From Triglochin maritima (taxonomy: Eukaryota > Streptophyta > Magnoliopsida > Alismatales > Juncaginaceae), in assembly GCA_963682175.1 (NCBI GenBank), contig OY821775.1, positions 12,000,501 to 12,064,500 of the forward strand: 64,000 nucleotides of DNA, in the 5' to 3' direction. The notes below the pieces were generated by a model, which saw only the letters and a list, made by a program, of their open reading frames with translations, had not been told where the DNA came from and did not search any database. Positions 49,160-59,800 of this stretch are shown here, in pieces. Position 1 is the first letter of the stretch; each line of letters starts with the position of its first letter. Both the position numbers and the translations under genes were made by a program.

Positions 49160-50252
49160 TGATAACAAATGAATATTTTCTTCCTTTCGTGGTTGTTCAA
49201 TAATCAGATTTTCCCCCCTGATTGCTACATTAGTTTGCTGTAAAATGAAGCTCTTGTCCAAAGGAAGAGTTGTAAACAATACTTTCCTGTATTTTGGTAG
49301 ATAAATGAGGGAGTTGTTCTTGTGAAATACATTATAAAGTGACTTGGCATGCCATATTGTCATTGTTGAGCTTAGCTTAAAAATTACGAGCTCGATATTT
49401 CCCTTGAATATATGACGTCGATCCCTTCCATTATGTTGTTTTGATTTTAAATATTCTCGTTTTTTTATTTTTATCGAGGCTTGCCTGTTGGCAGTGCGAA
49501 AACACATGCATAATTGAACATAACTAGATGTCCGACTATCCAAGGCAACTGAAAACGGTAAAAGCCCCACCAAACTCAAAACATCTCCTTCGCGAAAAGG
49601 TATGAGCATAAGAGAATCATTAGTTAGCTAAGATAATTACTTCACTCATATAGGTCATAGAATAAGTCTAGGTGATGAAAACTATATGCGTTTTGCAAAC
49701 TTGCATTGCAGGTTAAGAAAAAAACTTCTAAGCATCCTTCTCCGATTCTCTTTTCCAAGTTGGCCTACTCCACTAATACTTGATGTCTAATTTTCATTTT
49801 GACATAATATAAATAGAAGCGACTATCTGAGATTAGCGTCGAAAGGAAGGTCGTTTCCTCTATTTCGACAAACACACCTACCTAGATGCACTTAAATTCA
49901 TCAACACATAAATAAACCCATTGGAGATGCAACTTTTCATTACAAGAATCTACAAAATGCCACCACCTTTCGATCAAGATAATTTAAATTTCAACCATTC
50001 AACTCAAGAACTAATAGTGTCTTAAGCAAAGAATAGAATGAAGGAAAATTATTGTATATCAATAATAATGGCACAATAGGGTAAACATCAGTTAAGATAT
50101 CTCCAAAAGCAAATGTCGACAAACCTTAGCATCCATGAACTCCTCTGCAAGCTTCAAGCTCATTAAAATGAATGCCCATATCCTCGTGCTGGTAGTTTGT
50201 TCTGGATGACAACCAAGAATTTTCAGATGCAAAAAAAAAAAAGTCTAACTTC
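49160..50252. other. Intergenic DNA, no gene seen
   Basis: Lies between the PPR pseudogene and the ARPC2 stop codon. The part next to 50252 is presumably the ARPC2 3' untranslated region. ORFs here have no recognisable content. Confidence 0.4.
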
Positions 50253-53170
50253 TTAGTTTCTAACACGAACCGTTTTTTTGAAAGATCTCGATAGCATTTT
50301 CTTTGGCTCCTCCACATCTGATTTTGCACGGTCCAATGCCTGAAGCATGTCATGTGGCAACGGTAGTAACACCACTGCAACAGATTCATGTTGCGAAAAA
50401 AAACATTGAAGACTCTGACATGATTTACCTCGACTAATGATTCCACCTGCCGTCTCATCCGAGTATGCATGAAACTCTCCGAGCACTATAGAAAACCAAT
50501 CGCACTCTCTCTATTAGGATAGAATTAATCCCCAGCATTTATAGATAATTATTTTTTGTGAAAAAATAAAAATTCAGGTTAAGAGTGTCTTACTTTTACA
50601 TGATAACTCACAAATGCATGAAATGTTGATATGCACCAAACAACTCTATCTAGTTTTTTTGTCTCCACATGTCGCGGTTGAATTACTGCGAAAATTCGAT
50701 CGATAAGACAGAATTATTTATATTGAGAACATAGAAGAACAATTTTATTTACATAGTCAAGATTACCAAAGGTAACGTATCCTCCATTCACATCTAATAT
50801 TTCCGGAGGAGCATCTTTTAACTCTGAAGGTGGGCACATTGACCAAGTGCAAGGAGGTGCACTACTGAATCCAGGAGAACTAGATGTCTCAGCAATTACC
50901 TGAAATTTATTTCCCATAAGACACACATGACACTGGAAATGGTAGCAAAGGCATGCGCATTCTGTGCATAAAATATTTGTAAGCAACTAATAGTAAATTA
51001 TGATATATATTTTCATTTTTTTAGCAAACATGACACTTAACAGAAGGACATGTCGAAGTTGATGGCAAGCAAATTACCTGTAGGAAGGAAGTAGCTACGA
51101 CCGTATCGCCGGAGTCCTTAAATTTCATGGGGAACACTATCGTCACCTTGTCAACCTACAAAATATGCAAAAGAATAGGAAAACCTCAGATGCTTTTCTT
51201 TTCCATTCAAAAAGCAAGTTGACATAACAAAATCAATGTCGAACCATTTTTCTTCATGGAAAGGCTTGCCTTTCATCAAACTACAACACACACATGTAAT
51301 GGTAGCATTGAGAACATGAGTGGTGTTCTTGCAAGACAACATTTGATACGCAAGAAGGCTTTACTTGTCATGAAACTTAAGACTTGGTATATCTACCTGT
51401 GGAAAGAGGAAAAATGATTCGTTTGGTCGGTGCACAAGAGCCACAAGAGGACCTAATTTTGGAACCGTAGTCCTCAATGCGAGATGCTTTAAAATCAACC
51501 GTAGCGGGGCACCAAGGACTACTTCCCTTACAGATGCAACTTTGAATAAGATTGCATCCCTTTGTTCTGTAAAGCTAGAAATCAAGGGACAATGTGAACA
51601 CATTGTAGCACTTACCAGAGAATGGAAATAAATGTCACAATTCATAAACATGAAACAATAGAAAAGAATTGTGTGATCCCACAACAGCCATGCGAATTCC
51701 TTTTAGTATAGTCAGATTCACAGCTAATGACAAATCTAATAAAAGAATGACAAACTCCACGCATGATTAGATTGACAAACTCCATGCATGATTTTTGCTA
51801 GAGGGAAGAGAAAGAAAATGGGGATCTATTTTATGTCATACCAATATAGTAACTAAAGAAACAAGGAAGGCATTATTATCTCAACTAGATCAATGCTAAA
51901 AATCAAATGTAGGTTCCCGCGTTAATGTTCATATGATGCACTTTTAGGTGGAGGAAACAATATTCAGCGTACCATTTTGTTCGAATCAGTAGAAGCTTAC
52001 ATTATGCTGTATTTTTAGGTGGAGGAAACAATATTCAGTGATACCATTTTATTGGAATTAGTACAAGCTTACATTACCGTACTAAAGCCATAAAGATGCA
52101 CAAAGACAATTTTATGACATGTAACCAATGGATAGATCGATAAGTTTTTGAGGAAGTAAACTGTCAGCCAATGCATCCATAGTAACTGATGTCCTTGTAG
52201 ATATCTTTAATAATCAAGCCTTTTCCAAGATTTAAAAAAAAAAATTACCGTCATAAACGATAAGTCGGCAATTAGTGTGTTAAGGGTACAATTGCATGTT
52301 TGATTGTTTATTATTTAGACGAACTTTGTTCTAACACAACAACCTTAGGATAGCCTTGCCTTCATCATCTGGAAGCTTTGAGATATCAAGCTTCATGGTG
52401 AGGTTATATCCATCCTTTGGAGGATCCAAAATCTCCACAAATGGACCATATGCAGCTTTCAGAGCTTCCATAGCACCAAATGGTAGCGCGTCGAAGAAAA
52501 TGGTTTCGAGTGGTGGGATGGGCAACGCCATTGATACAAAGATGGACTGAGAACGCTTCATCGAAAACTGCAAATAACAAACTCTTCAGGTTAGTACCCT
52601 TCTCTCCTCTGGAAACTAAAAGAGCTTAGTGGTATTTATTAGCAAACACATACTTGTACATGGTACCGGACATCGTCAAATTCAACCGACTGGCAATCAA
52701 TGTCAACAGCTTTCTCCGAGCCACTGAGGCGTATTTTCACATAAGTGGAACATAATCAGAACTACAAATTACATAAAAGGCAGAAAAAACGTGGTTCAAG
52801 AAGTCAAAACGATTACAATTATTATGGGTGAATTCGGGGCAGAATATTCAGAAGTACATTTAACGCATCCAGTTCCAAACAACAAAATCATACATACTTT
52901 GACCATTGCAAACCATACTTTCAGCACTCGTCACAATCGTGTCGTTGCAAATATTAAAGTTGAAAAATCCATTTTGAAAACGACCATTCAGATGTCATGA
53001 GACTACCAAATCATAAGGTCCCAAAACACATTTTGACACGACGAATAAATCCGATGACACAAATACAAATAAAGAACTAGAATGCAAGAAGAAAAGAATG
53101 ATGCTCACTTGTGTGCGTGAGTTTGCAGGATCTGGAGCAGGAACTTGGAGGCGGGTTGCAGCAGTATCAT
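50253..53170 (-). CDS. ARPC2: ARP2/3 complex 34 kDa subunit (ARPC2)
   Basis: ARPC2 forms the structural core of the ARP2/3 complex that nucleates branched actin; plant mutants have distorted trichomes (DIS2). Nine exons: 53109-53170, 52654-52723, 52360-52567, 51397-51566, 51078-51155, 50767-50899, 50594-50685, 50429-50485 and 50253-50339. Their phases agree, for 957 nt and 318 residues, close to family length. Exon 1 is only 62 nt and encodes MILLQPASKFLLQILQTHAH, the typical start. Later landmarks are VEFDDVRYHVQ, KVASVREVVLGAPLRLILKH, HRPNESFFLFPQ, DKVTIVFPMKFKDSGDTVVA and FMHTRMRRQVESLVE. Intron 3 begins with GC instead of GT. The segment after ATSFLQ reads VIAETSSSPGFSSAPPCTWS, where I would expect an EFVEARR-like helix, so this copy is somewhat divergent. 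Confidence 0.93.
51942..52081. repeat. Tandem duplication of about 70 bp in ARPC2 intron 3
   Basis: Two adjacent units (about 51942-52011 and 52012-52081) share TTTTAGGTGGAGGAAACAAT, TATTCAG, ACCATTTT, AAGCTTACATTA and a GTA end. They differ at about ten positions, so the duplication is not recent. Confidence 0.75.
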
Positions 53171-53289
53171 TGTCTTCGATGTGAATGGATCGAAGCTGAG
53201 GATTCGGAACTTCGGATTCTAATTTGTTTTGGGTTTTTTCGTTTTCTTGTGTTTTCTTTCTTCGTTCGTGAAGAGAAGAGGGCGGCACG

Positions 53290-54150
53290 TTTTCGATCCT
53301 GCAAACTCACCTCATTTCTTATTTTTATCAAGTATGGTTTGAGTTACATATGTGAACGAAATAGTTTGAGATGCATATATAAACGAGAAAAAAAAATTCT
53401 CTCTCTTATTTTTATACAAATAGTGAAACACACATATTTTATCTACTCTTATCTCAATTTTTTCTCACTCGATTTTTTTTCTTTTTTGTCCTTCAAATAT
53501 AAAATCATAAAGTAATATACAACATACTAAACTACTGCAAACACATATGAAGTTAGAAAATAATTTATAGAACATTAAACTACTACAACTTATATAAAAG
53601 TATAATATAAAATTGTTTTATGAACCGGTGCAAAATTATAAAATAATATATAAATGACTCCTAATACATCATTTGTATTTTTTTATTTTTTTATTTAAAA
53701 ATACAATTTTCGGTAAAATAAGAGACGATTGATTTTTCCATTAATACACTTTAAATGTAAAGAAATGACACACATCTGTTCCGCATGACACACATCAATC
53801 TCGTGTGTTACACACATCTATGCATTTTAGAATGTCAATTGTCACGTGTATTCGGAAACCAACAGATGTTTAGATTATCAAGTCATCGGATTTGGAAGCA
53901 AATTAAATAATTGATAAAAGACTTCACGTGCATGCAGCTTAAAGGAATCATGTTTCTCCACAGCAGGAGCATCACAAAAAAGATTGTTAAAAAAATTCAT
54001 ATATCATTTTACTATATAAAAATATTTAACTATTACAACTTTCCATCTTTTCCAAGTTAAATTAGAGTCAACTTGTTTACCTCCGAAATAAAAGAATGTT
54101 AACTCATAATGTTTCACTATTTATACGGCCCGTCTATAAATCAACGATCT
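53290..54150. other. Intergenic DNA between divergent genes, no gene seen
   Basis: Separates the minus-strand ARPC2 from the plus-strand 208-residue gene, so both promoters should lie within this kilobase. It is very AT-rich. Repeated ACACACATC units occur near 53768-53820. No clear core motif was identified. Confidence 0.4.
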
Positions 54151-54161
54151 CGTCTCATGAC

Positions 54162-54312
54162 TAGGAGTAAGCTTCGGTCTGAGACCAGACCGAAGACCAA
54201 ATTTTTCGGACCGAAGACCGGACCGAAAAATTCGGTTCGGTCTGGTTCGGTCCAAACCCCCAATTTAACCCTTAAAATTAAAGACCGGATCGAACCGAAT
54301 TTTGCTCACCTG
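54162..54312. mobile_element. Short hAT-type MITE
   Basis: A 151-bp element with ends TAGGAGTAAGC and (inverted) CAGGTGAGCAA. The 8-bp flanks CTCATGAC (54154-54161) and CTCGTGAC (54313-54320) differ at one base. The interior is GGTCCGAA/TTCGGTCC units in both orientations. It lies 144 bp upstream of the ATG at 54456, within the probable promoter. Confidence 0.75.
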
Positions 54313-54455
54313 CTCGTGACATGATGAATGTACATTCCAATTTCTACCTGACTCAAGGATTAAGTGGTTGCGAGTCTTGTGAGTGATACGCGAGTTTACT
54401 TTTGTAACAAACCGCAATCAGAGAGACCAAAATCCCTTTCGCTTACCATCCGACA

Positions 54456-55082
54456 ATGGAAGACGTGCTCACCGACGTCCCGCCGCCGTCGCGCTTCCTC
54501 CCGACGGACCTCAACAACTTCACCCCCCGCCGTCCTACTCTCCCACCACCCCTTCTCGTTCTCCCAAACCCAAACCCTAACCCCCCTCCCCTCCTCCTCA
54601 TCCTCCTCCACTCTTCCTCCCCTCTCCACCTCCCCCCCTCCACCCTCCTCGGCTCCCTCATCCTCCCGGAGCACCCCCTCTCCACCACCGCTCCGTCCCC
54701 GATCCACTCCCTCGGCGACTCCCTCATCCTCACCCTCACCTCCCCCGTCCTGCCGGAGCGGGCGGTGGCGGTGGGGCGGGCTCTGATGGGAATCAAGGCG
54801 GAGAGGGTGGTGGTTGTGGAGGAGGGGTGGAGGGCGGGGAAGGTGGAGACGAGGGCGGCGAGGAGGGGTGGAGGTGGGGTGAGCGGGGTGGGGTGGTTGG
54901 AGAGTGGGAGGGTTGTGGATGGGGTTGCTGCGGCGGTTGTGGCGGAGTGCGAGAGGACTGGGAGGAAGGCGACGGCGGTTGTGGTGTCGCCGGAGATGGA
55001 GATGGGGAAGGTTCTGGAAGATTTGGTGGGAGGTGGAGTGGAGACGGTTAGAAGGGAGTTCGATTCCGGTTTGTATTCGTGA
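54456..55082 (+). CDS. Conserved intronless plant protein, possibly a proteasome assembly chaperone 1-like protein
   Basis: A single exon of 208 codons. The start MEDVLTDVPPPSRFLPTDLN followed by NFTP resembles a conserved plant family that I associate with proteasome assembly chaperone 1 (PAC1/PSMG1); this link is from memory and unverified. After a Pro/Leu-rich segment (residues 28-60) comes LLGSLILPEHPL, then VLPERAVAVGRALMGIKAER, SGRVVDGVAAAVVAECER and a C-terminal helix-like stretch. There is no signal peptide or membrane segment. The coding strand is C-rich in the first half and G-rich in the second. A short MITE lies just upstream. It is divergent to ARPC2, whose start is 1.3 kb away. 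I am confident the gene is real and much less sure of its function. Confidence 0.6.
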   Translation: MEDVLTDVPPPSRFLPTDLNNFTPRRPTLPPPLLVLPNPNPNPPPLLLILLHSSSPLHLPPSTLLGSLILPEHPLSTTAPSPIHSLGDSLILTLTSPVLPERAVAVGRALMGIKAERVVVVEEGWRAGKVETRAARRGGGGVSGVGWLESGRVVDGVAAAVVAECERTGRKATAVVVSPEMEMGKVLEDLVGGGVETVRREFDSGLYS

Positions 55083-55900
55083 ATTTGTTTGTTTTTTTTT
55101 GTTTGGTTTGGGTCTGTTGGATTGGATTGATTATTGGGATTTTTGTTGTTGGTTTGGTAATTGATTTTGAGTTTGGAATATTGTTTGTGTTGGTGGTGGA
55201 TGGTGGATTAGTGGAGATTAGTTTTGTTTGCTTTGGCTACTAGATTGCTTGCTTCAGCTTTGGTTTGAGTTAAAAAAATTAATTATATGCATGAAAAGAG
55301 GTTGTTTGGGTTATGGGAGATTGATTTCTAGGAGGTTAGGGAATGGGGATTTTGGTAGTAAGCTTGTGTGGAGTTAATCAATACTACTGATAATCCTGCA
55401 TATTAGATCTACAAGGCGTTGCATTGTGGTTGAATCCAGCGGAGGAAATTCAGGATAATGAATCCACAACATGCGGTGAGGTGAAGATGAAGGATTGCAT
55501 TTTTACCCATTTTAATGAATCGTATCGAAAGTGCAATGTGTGAATGATTTGTTAGTGAATTGAGTTATCGAAAGTGCACTGTGAATGATCTGTTAGTAAA
55601 TCGAGTCATCGAATGATTTGTTAATGAGCCGATGGCATGTCTGAATGATCACAAAGTGCACGCATTTGATGAGGAAAAACTGCCTTATGTCCGTCCGTGG
55701 ATGTCTTATTGGAGTTATTGCTGTTGTCTTCGAAATTTTACTTCCCCATTTCAAGTGGGAATTGCTTGACTAGTTTGTTGTTTGTTTGTCGTGGTTGTGT
55801 TTTTCTTATTTCCTGTTTGGAAATCCTGCATAGGCTGACCATCAGTCGCCGATAGAACCTTGTACGGTTGGGCCTTCAATCGTCATAATCCTGTCATCGT
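55083..55900. other. 3' flank of the 208-residue gene, no other gene seen
   Basis: T/G-rich sequence that probably includes the 3' untranslated region. A short duplicated CGAAAGTGCA...GTGAATGAT unit lies at about 55525-55600. No coding sequence was recognised. Confidence 0.35.
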
Positions 55901-56115
55901 AATATGGTTAACTTTCCCTTGAAAGCATTTGTCGTACAATTCCGTGGATGAAGTTTGATACTGCAACTAGTATATTGTTGTTGTGATGGTCACCACCACC
56001 ATGCCTTTTAGGTTGGTTTACCATTTTTTTGATCCAAGTACTAACGAACTGCTTTCCACGGTGTGGGAAATGTTGATGATTGAAAGTCACAGTTACATGC
56101 CTCCTCCACGCTCTT

Positions 56116-56445
56116 TTATCCTTCTTGAACCGGAGCCATGTCTTTTGAGGTTGGAGTTCGAACCTCCATTCGTAGCATGCCATCTATGTCTATGAGGTTA
56201 AGAACAAGGAATACGATAATTTGCTCTTTGATGGAGTTCTTCTCCATCACATGACCGAATCTCTCTGTCGAATCAAGCATTGAACCTGGTCCCTTCAAAA
56301 CTAGAAGGATTATTGATCTTACGTATGTGATAACAGCAAGGACGTCAACACCACTCAATTTTGCTAATTTCAAACTTTTCAGACCAAATTGGCAGGTTTC
56401 CACCCCACTGCACTTCAGGTTACTGGAGCAACTCCCATGGGCCAT
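56116..56445 (-). pseudogene. Possible F-box/LRR-type fragment
   Basis: An ATG-initiated 109-residue ORF contains CSGVETCQFGLKSLKLAKLS, then GVDVLAVITYVRSI, reminiscent of the Leu-rich repeat part of plant F-box/FBD proteins. No F-box, no FBD domain and no splice partner were found nearby. If this reading is right it is a relic; it may equally be chance coding potential. Confidence 0.25.
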
Positions 56446-56820
56446 GGCTAAGTCAGCTCAGACGCTTTTCTAGCTATTGATTTTAGTGGGAATAAAGTCG
56501 TCACTCGCACCCATTAGAGGTCTACGGCACTTTTGCCTGCATATACGTAGTCATGTACACCACAACAAGGTAACACTCCCTGTAAACCATCCACTTAAAG
56601 CATAATGAAATTCAAACTATGCAGTGCAGAACTGCAAATAGATAGCTATTGATTCAAGCAAAATGGAAGAAAAGTGTGTTAAATTGCAAAGTCGAGTGAT
56701 TGTGACAATTTGAATGAAGATACTTATAATTGATGCATACCGACGTATAAGATAATACTAGCTAGCAGTTCAGGAATGAAACTAACGAAAAACAGGTAAA
56801 TTAAAAATAAAAATGACATT

Positions 56821-59800
56821 CTAATGTTGTTCATTCACGACATCCTCGTCTTGTTTTGCTTCTGCCGCATCCTCGACCATCCCAGAAGTTTGAGTAGTTG
56901 CCATCGCAATTACTTCTCCCGGTGGTGGATGGTCGTATCTGCACGTCGGCCCATACTTGCATGTGCCAGTCTTCATATAAAAAGGGCAAATGATTGACCC
57001 CTAAAACAAATATGCAAACCATCAATCCAATTTGTTACCAACAGAAGTGCATTTTAAACAATTGCTTATTATCCTTCTTCAAAGAACAAAATAAAACTTT
57101 TAGACTAATGAACTTGCTGGACAGGGAGCTTTTACCTCGCGTCTGGGCAGCCCAGCTAGAGTAAGTTTGACACTCTGCTGAACAGCTTGATTTGGTACTG
57201 AAGTTGTAGGTGCAGCACGATCAAAAGGATGATGAAATTTGCATCTATCAGCAAATTTGCATTGTCCGGTTTTCATGTAAAACTGCAAAAATGTAAAACA
57301 AAAAAAGTGGAAGTTGCAATATATGGTATCGCCAGACAAATAATTTGCTGCATATAATAATAAAAAAGTTGCTGCATATGATGGTAAAAGAGGTCTAAAT
57401 GAAATGATATGTGCTATGATACAGGAGATATTGTTTTTGTTTGTACGGATAACTTAATAATTTTGAGCCTTTGTAATGCAACACCACATGTAATGAACTC
57501 TATTGCTACTTCAAATCTTCAATACCCTTATCATGAGTCTGGGTCAAAGTCAGGATGGTCCTCACAGCACCAAATTCCTTTCTGAAAATATATGGCATTT
57601 TTAATAGGATGCGATGTCCCATGGCATAGAAACAACATAAACCTCAAAAGATCTCATTGCATTTGGACAAGACTCGTGACTTTCGGTGCCAGTAAGCAGC
57701 CGCTAAAACATGAATTGATCTGTTTTTAGGCGACTCAAAGTCCTAAACAACTTGACACTTTTCAGAACATTGCAAATTCATAACCCAAGCCTCTAAAGGT
57801 ATATATATCGGACTCTGAAAAAGCCAGTAAGAAATAAACACATTCAAAATCAACAACCTGGTAGAACTTGTATCAATTTTTTCTATTGCTGTTAAGTAGA
57901 TTCATTAGCTTTTTTCATGCTTATTTGAGATCTCTCAAGCCCAGAACCTTAAATGAAGAAATTTAGTTACATCCGATGGATGTTGTTAAGCAGTCCCTAC
58001 ACCTCTAGAGAAACAAAGAAAAGATAGTAGCAGACTACAATTTGAAAACTACACATGCTTTACGTACATCGCATTCTGTTTCTCCAGGACGTTGAGGATA
58101 GATGATCGAACCCAGTCCCATCTGGTATATAAGAGGAACAATTAGCATATTAAGAATCAACAATATTATAAAATTACATCCCGTACATGAAAATAAAAAA
58201 AATAAAAGGAGTACATTAACAAAAAGAAAAAAGTATGTGACATTGCAACAATCAGATTCCTTGCATAGGAGAAGCTGTAACACTAAAATGACCACAGATT
58301 TCTTTCAAACATAGGTCTAGGAACATGATCAACTTACACTTGCTTGGGCCATTCGAGGATCAATGTTTGGGAGAATTGAGGCAGAAGGATTCAAGATACC
58401 AGGAGACTGGTAAATCGCATAGCTTGCAGAGCCAGCAATGATCGGATTGATTGCTGCAGCATCCACCATAGGTCCACAAATCAAAAGAAATATACAGAAA
58501 ATGAATACTTTTAGCAGCATTGGCAAGATATAGCATGCAAAGGCAATGTATCATACCATGTCTATCAGGATGATTGTAGCGGCATGTTGCACCATACTTG
58601 CAGCTGAGTCCACAAGTGAAATAATAATAATGTCAAATCAAGTTACACAGAAATGGTAAACTAAGTCATCATAAGTTATAACGGTAATGCCAACCTTCCA
58701 GTCTTGAGGTAGAATGGGCAATCTTGTTCAGCCTGCAAACGAAGGTGCAGAAGGTAAGTACAGCAGTATTTTAAAAAAACATGGTAAAGAATACACGAGG
58801 ACAGAAAAATGAACATGCCAACTCCAGAAAGATAAAGCTCAAATATAAAAGCTAAATGAAGATTATACCATATTAATAAATTGTAATGGACTATCTAGTA
58901 CTAATATTCTCTTGTTTGGAAATAAATAAGATGAAATAAGGAGAAAGACTGAGAGAACTTACAGGACGTATGGGGAGTCCTTTAGAATTGTGCAACAATG
59001 CCGGAGTGGTAAAAACACTACTTGTGTTCGTCGAAGGGTCAACAACCGCCGACATTACACTTGCTGTTGTTGCTTCTTTATGTTCTATGATAGAAGAGTT
59101 TTGTCCACCATGTGTTATCTGAATATCCTTTGGATGGTGGTAAATGCAATTTGCACCAAACTTGCATGTTCCAGTTTTAGCATAAAACTATAAAAATATC
59201 AAAAGTTAAAAAAGAAAAATAATATACAACAAACAAATTAAATGTTTCGTGCAGGAAGGCAGAAGGGATTCAGAATACCGAGCATATTGGCTCAGACGGT
59301 CTCTCTGGTAGCAAGGAACTATCAATGCCAGAAGTCAGCTGCAGGTTCAGCAAAGATAAGTATAGTGGGGGGAAACCAATCACGCAAAAAAATGGTCAAT
59401 TAAAACAAAACAAAAAGGTAACTTACGTTAGACTTTGGATGGTTGAACTTGCAATTGTTACCATACTTACATTTCTGAGTCTTCATGAAATACTGAAAAT
59501 ATTGGATATAAGAAAACTATTCAGTAGGAACTCCATGACGATCAATACATTTAGGCGAACAAAAAAATGCAAGTTCCTATTACAGGACAGTCAGGTTCTC
59601 CTGGCCTCTCTGGAAGCAATTCAGCAACAGGCACAGTTTGCACCTGCAAAACTAATATATAAATACAGCAAACTAACATGATTGAATAAAAAATGGCTAC
59701 AGTTGCGAAATGGTAATGAAATCCAACACCTTTGCCGTGTTTTTTTCCTTCAAATGAGCTAGTTATTTCAGCAAAATACAGACTGGGATGTTACACTAAG

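Noticed and set aside
53109..53288. Minus-strand ORF starting MPPSSLHERRKK as the ARPC2 N-terminus
   Set aside because: Its frame leads to an immediate stop after splicing; the other frame begins MILLQ and joins in phase to exon 2.
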